Positions 7,813-8,827 of a stretch of DNA of 8,827 nucleotides are shown here, in pieces. Made by a program: the position numbers and the translations under genes. The notes under the pieces are model-generated. The model was not told the origin of the DNA, did not search any database, and saw only the letters and a list, made by a program, of their open reading frames with translations. This stretch comes from an uncultured Bacteroidales bacterium. Its GTDB lineage: Bacteria > Bacteroidota > Bacteroidia > Bacteroidales > Paludibacteraceae. The DNA lies in NCBI GenBank assembly GCA_937891905.1, contig CALATT010000022.1, forward strand, positions 1-8,827, read 5' to 3'. The stretch's first letter is position 1. The number at the start of each line of letters is the position of its first letter.

Positions 7813-7827
7813 ATTTTTATAATTTTG
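7796..7827 (+). promoter_or_regulatory. Predicted Bacteroidota-type promoter for the RNA methyltransferase gene
   Basis: A -33 element TTTTG (7796-7800), a 19-bp spacer, and a -7 element TAATTTTG (7820-7827) match the Bacteroidota consensus. The expected start near 7832 leaves a leader of about 22 nt before the ATG at 7855. A second TAnnTTTG match, TATTTTTG (7841-7848), lies further down but has no TTG at proper spacing and sits too close to the start codon, so it is the weaker candidate. Confidence 0.75.
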
Positions 7828-7854
7828 CAGTCGATTTAGTTATTTTTGCACAGA

Positions 7855-8595
7855 ATGGAACATATTAGTAAGGCGCAGATTAAGTTTATTCGCTCTTTGC
7901 AGCAGAAAAAATACCGCGATGAGAGTGGTATGTTTGTGGCAGAGGGTAGTAAGTGTATTGAGGAGTTGAGTCGCTCCTTTGAACTGGTGCTGCGTGTCAG
8001 TTCTACGAATGCCACAGCCACTGAGATTGCTCAGATGTCGGGTCTACGCACGCCGCAGGGCGAGATAGCTGTATTTAAGAAGCGCGCTGCCGAGGAGAGG
8101 CATAACGCTCCGCAAGACAATCGTTTAGTGCTTGCGCTGGATGACATTCAGGACCCGGGCAATTTGGGCACTATCATTCGCACATGTGATTGGTATGGGA
8201 TAGAAGATATCTACTGTTCCTTACATACAGCCGACTGCTATAATCCAAAAGTAGTGCAAGCTACGATGGGTGCTTTGGCTCGTGTGCGAGTTCACTATGT
8301 GGACTTATCGCAATGGTTGGCGGAGAACCTCGGCAAGCAAGCAAGCGCAGCGTCCTCCCCCATCTACGGCACTTTATTAGACGGACAGAATATGTACGAA
8401 GAGGGTGCTATTCCTAATAAGGCGCATGGAATTATCATCATGGGTAACGAGGGCAATGGAATTTCAGAGGAGGTGCGTCGTTTCATCACGCATCCGCTGT
8501 ATATACCATCTTATAAGCAAAGCGAAGGTGAGGTAGTAGAGAGTTTGAATGTCTCTATTGCCACCGCCATCATCTTAGCAGAGTTTAGGAGATAA
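7855..8595 (+). CDS. SpoU/TrmH-family RNA 2'-O-ribose methyltransferase
   Basis: A 246-residue SPOUT enzyme that transfers a methyl group from S-adenosylmethionine to a ribose 2'-OH in rRNA or tRNA. The N-terminal part (about 1-90: ISKAQIKFIRSLQQKKYR, then FVAEGSKCIEEL) is the substrate-binding domain of the RlmB-like type. The C-terminal knotted domain has all three motifs: motif 1 NLGTIIR (103-109, Asn103 and Arg109), motif 2 GNEGNGIS (197-204), and motif 3 SLNVSIA (230-236). The exact target nucleotide cannot be told from sequence, so no symbol is given. An in-frame TTG at 7846 would add three residues but lies inside a promoter-like motif; the ATG at 7855 aligns with normal family N termini. 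It is transcribed alone, divergent from tamL, and is followed after 3 bp by a terminator hairpin. Confidence 0.92.
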   Translation: MEHISKAQIKFIRSLQQKKYRDESGMFVAEGSKCIEELSRSFELVLRVSSTNATATEIAQMSGLRTPQGEIAVFKKRAAEERHNAPQDNRLVLALDDIQDPGNLGTIIRTCDWYGIEDIYCSLHTADCYNPKVVQATMGALARVRVHYVDLSQWLAENLGKQASAASSPIYGTLLDGQNMYEEGAIPNKAHGIIIMGNEGNGISEEVRRFITHPLYIPSYKQSEGEVVESLNVSIATAIILAEFRR

Positions 8596-8598
8596 CAG

Positions 8599-8627
8599 AG
8601 AGAACCACCCGAAAGTGGTTCTCTTTT
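8599..8627 (+). terminator. Intrinsic terminator of the RNA methyltransferase gene
   Basis: A perfect 10-bp stem AGAGAACCAC (8599-8608) / GTGGTTCTCT (8615-8624) with a 6-nt loop CCGAAA is followed by a short T run ending at 8627. It begins 3 bp after the stop codon. On the minus strand the hairpin is not followed by a T run, so it should serve the plus-strand gene mainly and is unlikely to be an efficient terminator for the convergent thrS. Confidence 0.85.
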
Positions 8628-8628
8628 A

Positions 8629-8656
8629 GTAGTGAGTAGTGAGTACAGAGTACATT
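8629..8656. repeat. Heptanucleotide repeat in the convergent spacer
   Basis: Four consecutive 7-nt units without gaps: GTAGTGA, GTAGTGA, GTACAGA, GTACATT. The first two are identical and the later ones diverge. The array starts one base after the terminator T run and lies between two convergent genes. It has no coding potential that I can support. Confidence 0.7.
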
Positions 8657-8662
8657 TTTTCC

Positions 8663-8703
8663 AGTATCACTAGTATCGCTAGATAAACTAGATTTTTAGA
8701 TCA
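8663..8703. repeat. 9-nt repeat running into the thrS stop codon
   Basis: In plus-strand order the units are AGTATCACT, AGTATCGCT, AGATAAACT, AGATTTTT and AGATCA: three of 9 nt, one of 8 nt and a partial one. The last partial unit includes the complement (TCA, 8701-8703) of the thrS TGA stop codon. The unit length differs from the 7-nt array just upstream. Confidence 0.65.
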
Positions 8704-8827
8704 ATAAGCATTCATCTGCTGCTTAACGGTTTCGTTGATGAAGTCAGCGAACTCTTGGATAGTCATCTGTCCTTTCTCTTCTGCTCCTTGACGGCGTACA
8801 GAGACAAGTCCTTGCTCCGCCTCTTTC
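8701..8827 (-). CDS. thrS: Threonyl-tRNA synthetase, C-terminal end (partial, cut by window edge)
   Basis: Only the last 42 codons are inside the window. They read ...KEAEQGLVSVRRQGAEEKG, then QMTIQEFADFINETVK and QQMNAY, ending in TGA. The VSVRRQG stretch followed by a short linker and MTIxEFxxxIN is the characteristic end of the anticodon-binding domain of bacterial ThrRS, which charges tRNA-Thr in the cytoplasm. The gene is convergent with the RNA methyltransferase gene. No T-run hairpin for its own termination is evident downstream on the minus strand. The assignment rests on a short fragment but the motif is distinctive. Confidence 0.85.
   Translation of the reverse strand, partial: KEAEQGLVSVRRQGAEEKGQMTIQEFADFINETVKQQMNAY

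Noticed and set aside
7841..7848. Second promoter for the methyltransferase gene
   Set aside because: TATTTTTG matches the -7 consensus but has no TTG at a 19-21-bp spacing and would start transcription at the ATG itself; the match at 7820-7827 is better.
7846..7854. TTG start giving a three-residue longer RNA methyltransferase
   Set aside because: The TTG is part of a TAnnTTTG-like motif, and the ATG at 7855 gives a normal family N terminus.
8599..8624. The hairpin as a bidirectional terminator for thrS as well
   Set aside because: On the minus strand the stem is followed by CTGTTATC, not a T run, so efficient intrinsic termination in that direction is not supported.

Overview
The window reads as ordinary chromosome of a member of the Bacteroidota, most likely Bacteroidales. 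The evidence is a lipid-anchored TamA-type outer membrane protein (TamL), Bacteroidota-style -33/-7 promoters (TTG ... TAnnTTTG), the lack of clear Shine-Dalgarno sequences, and the family-level look of every protein. Assignment below order is not possible from the sequence alone.

Layout: positions 1-196 are non-coding. They hold a weak candidate terminator and an array of degenerate 7-10-nt repeats. Five tightly packed minus-strand genes then run, in transcription order from right to left: tamL (7769-5499), rnhB (5486-4854), sppA (4840-3074), lpxK (3063-2050) and an MsbA-like ABC exporter (2053-197). The gaps are 12, 13 and 10 bp, and the last junction is a 4-bp ATGA overlap, so this is almost certainly one operon. 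A divergent promoter region (7770-7854) separates it from a plus-strand SpoU/TrmH-family RNA methyltransferase (7855-8595), which ends in a clear hairpin terminator (8599-8627). A short spacer with two further repeat arrays follows, then the 3' end of a convergent thrS (8701-8827, minus strand, cut by the window edge).

Functionally the operon is mostly about the cell envelope. TamL is an Omp85-type outer membrane assembly factor, LpxK phosphorylates the lipid A precursor, the ABC exporter is the likely lipid A/LPS-core flippase, and SppA is a membrane protease that degrades signal peptides. RNase HII is a DNA-maintenance enzyme carried along in the same transcript. The divergent RNA methyltransferase and thrS are translation-related housekeeping genes.

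I see no new biological system, mobile element, CRISPR array or RNA gene. The most unusual signals are in the non-coding DNA. First, an 18-bp perfect palindrome places the -33 elements of two back-to-back promoters symmetrically, each with a 19-bp spacer. Second, short degenerate tandem repeats of about 7-10 nt sit at or across the stop codon of three minus-strand genes (the exporter, rnhB, thrS), with a different unit at each site.
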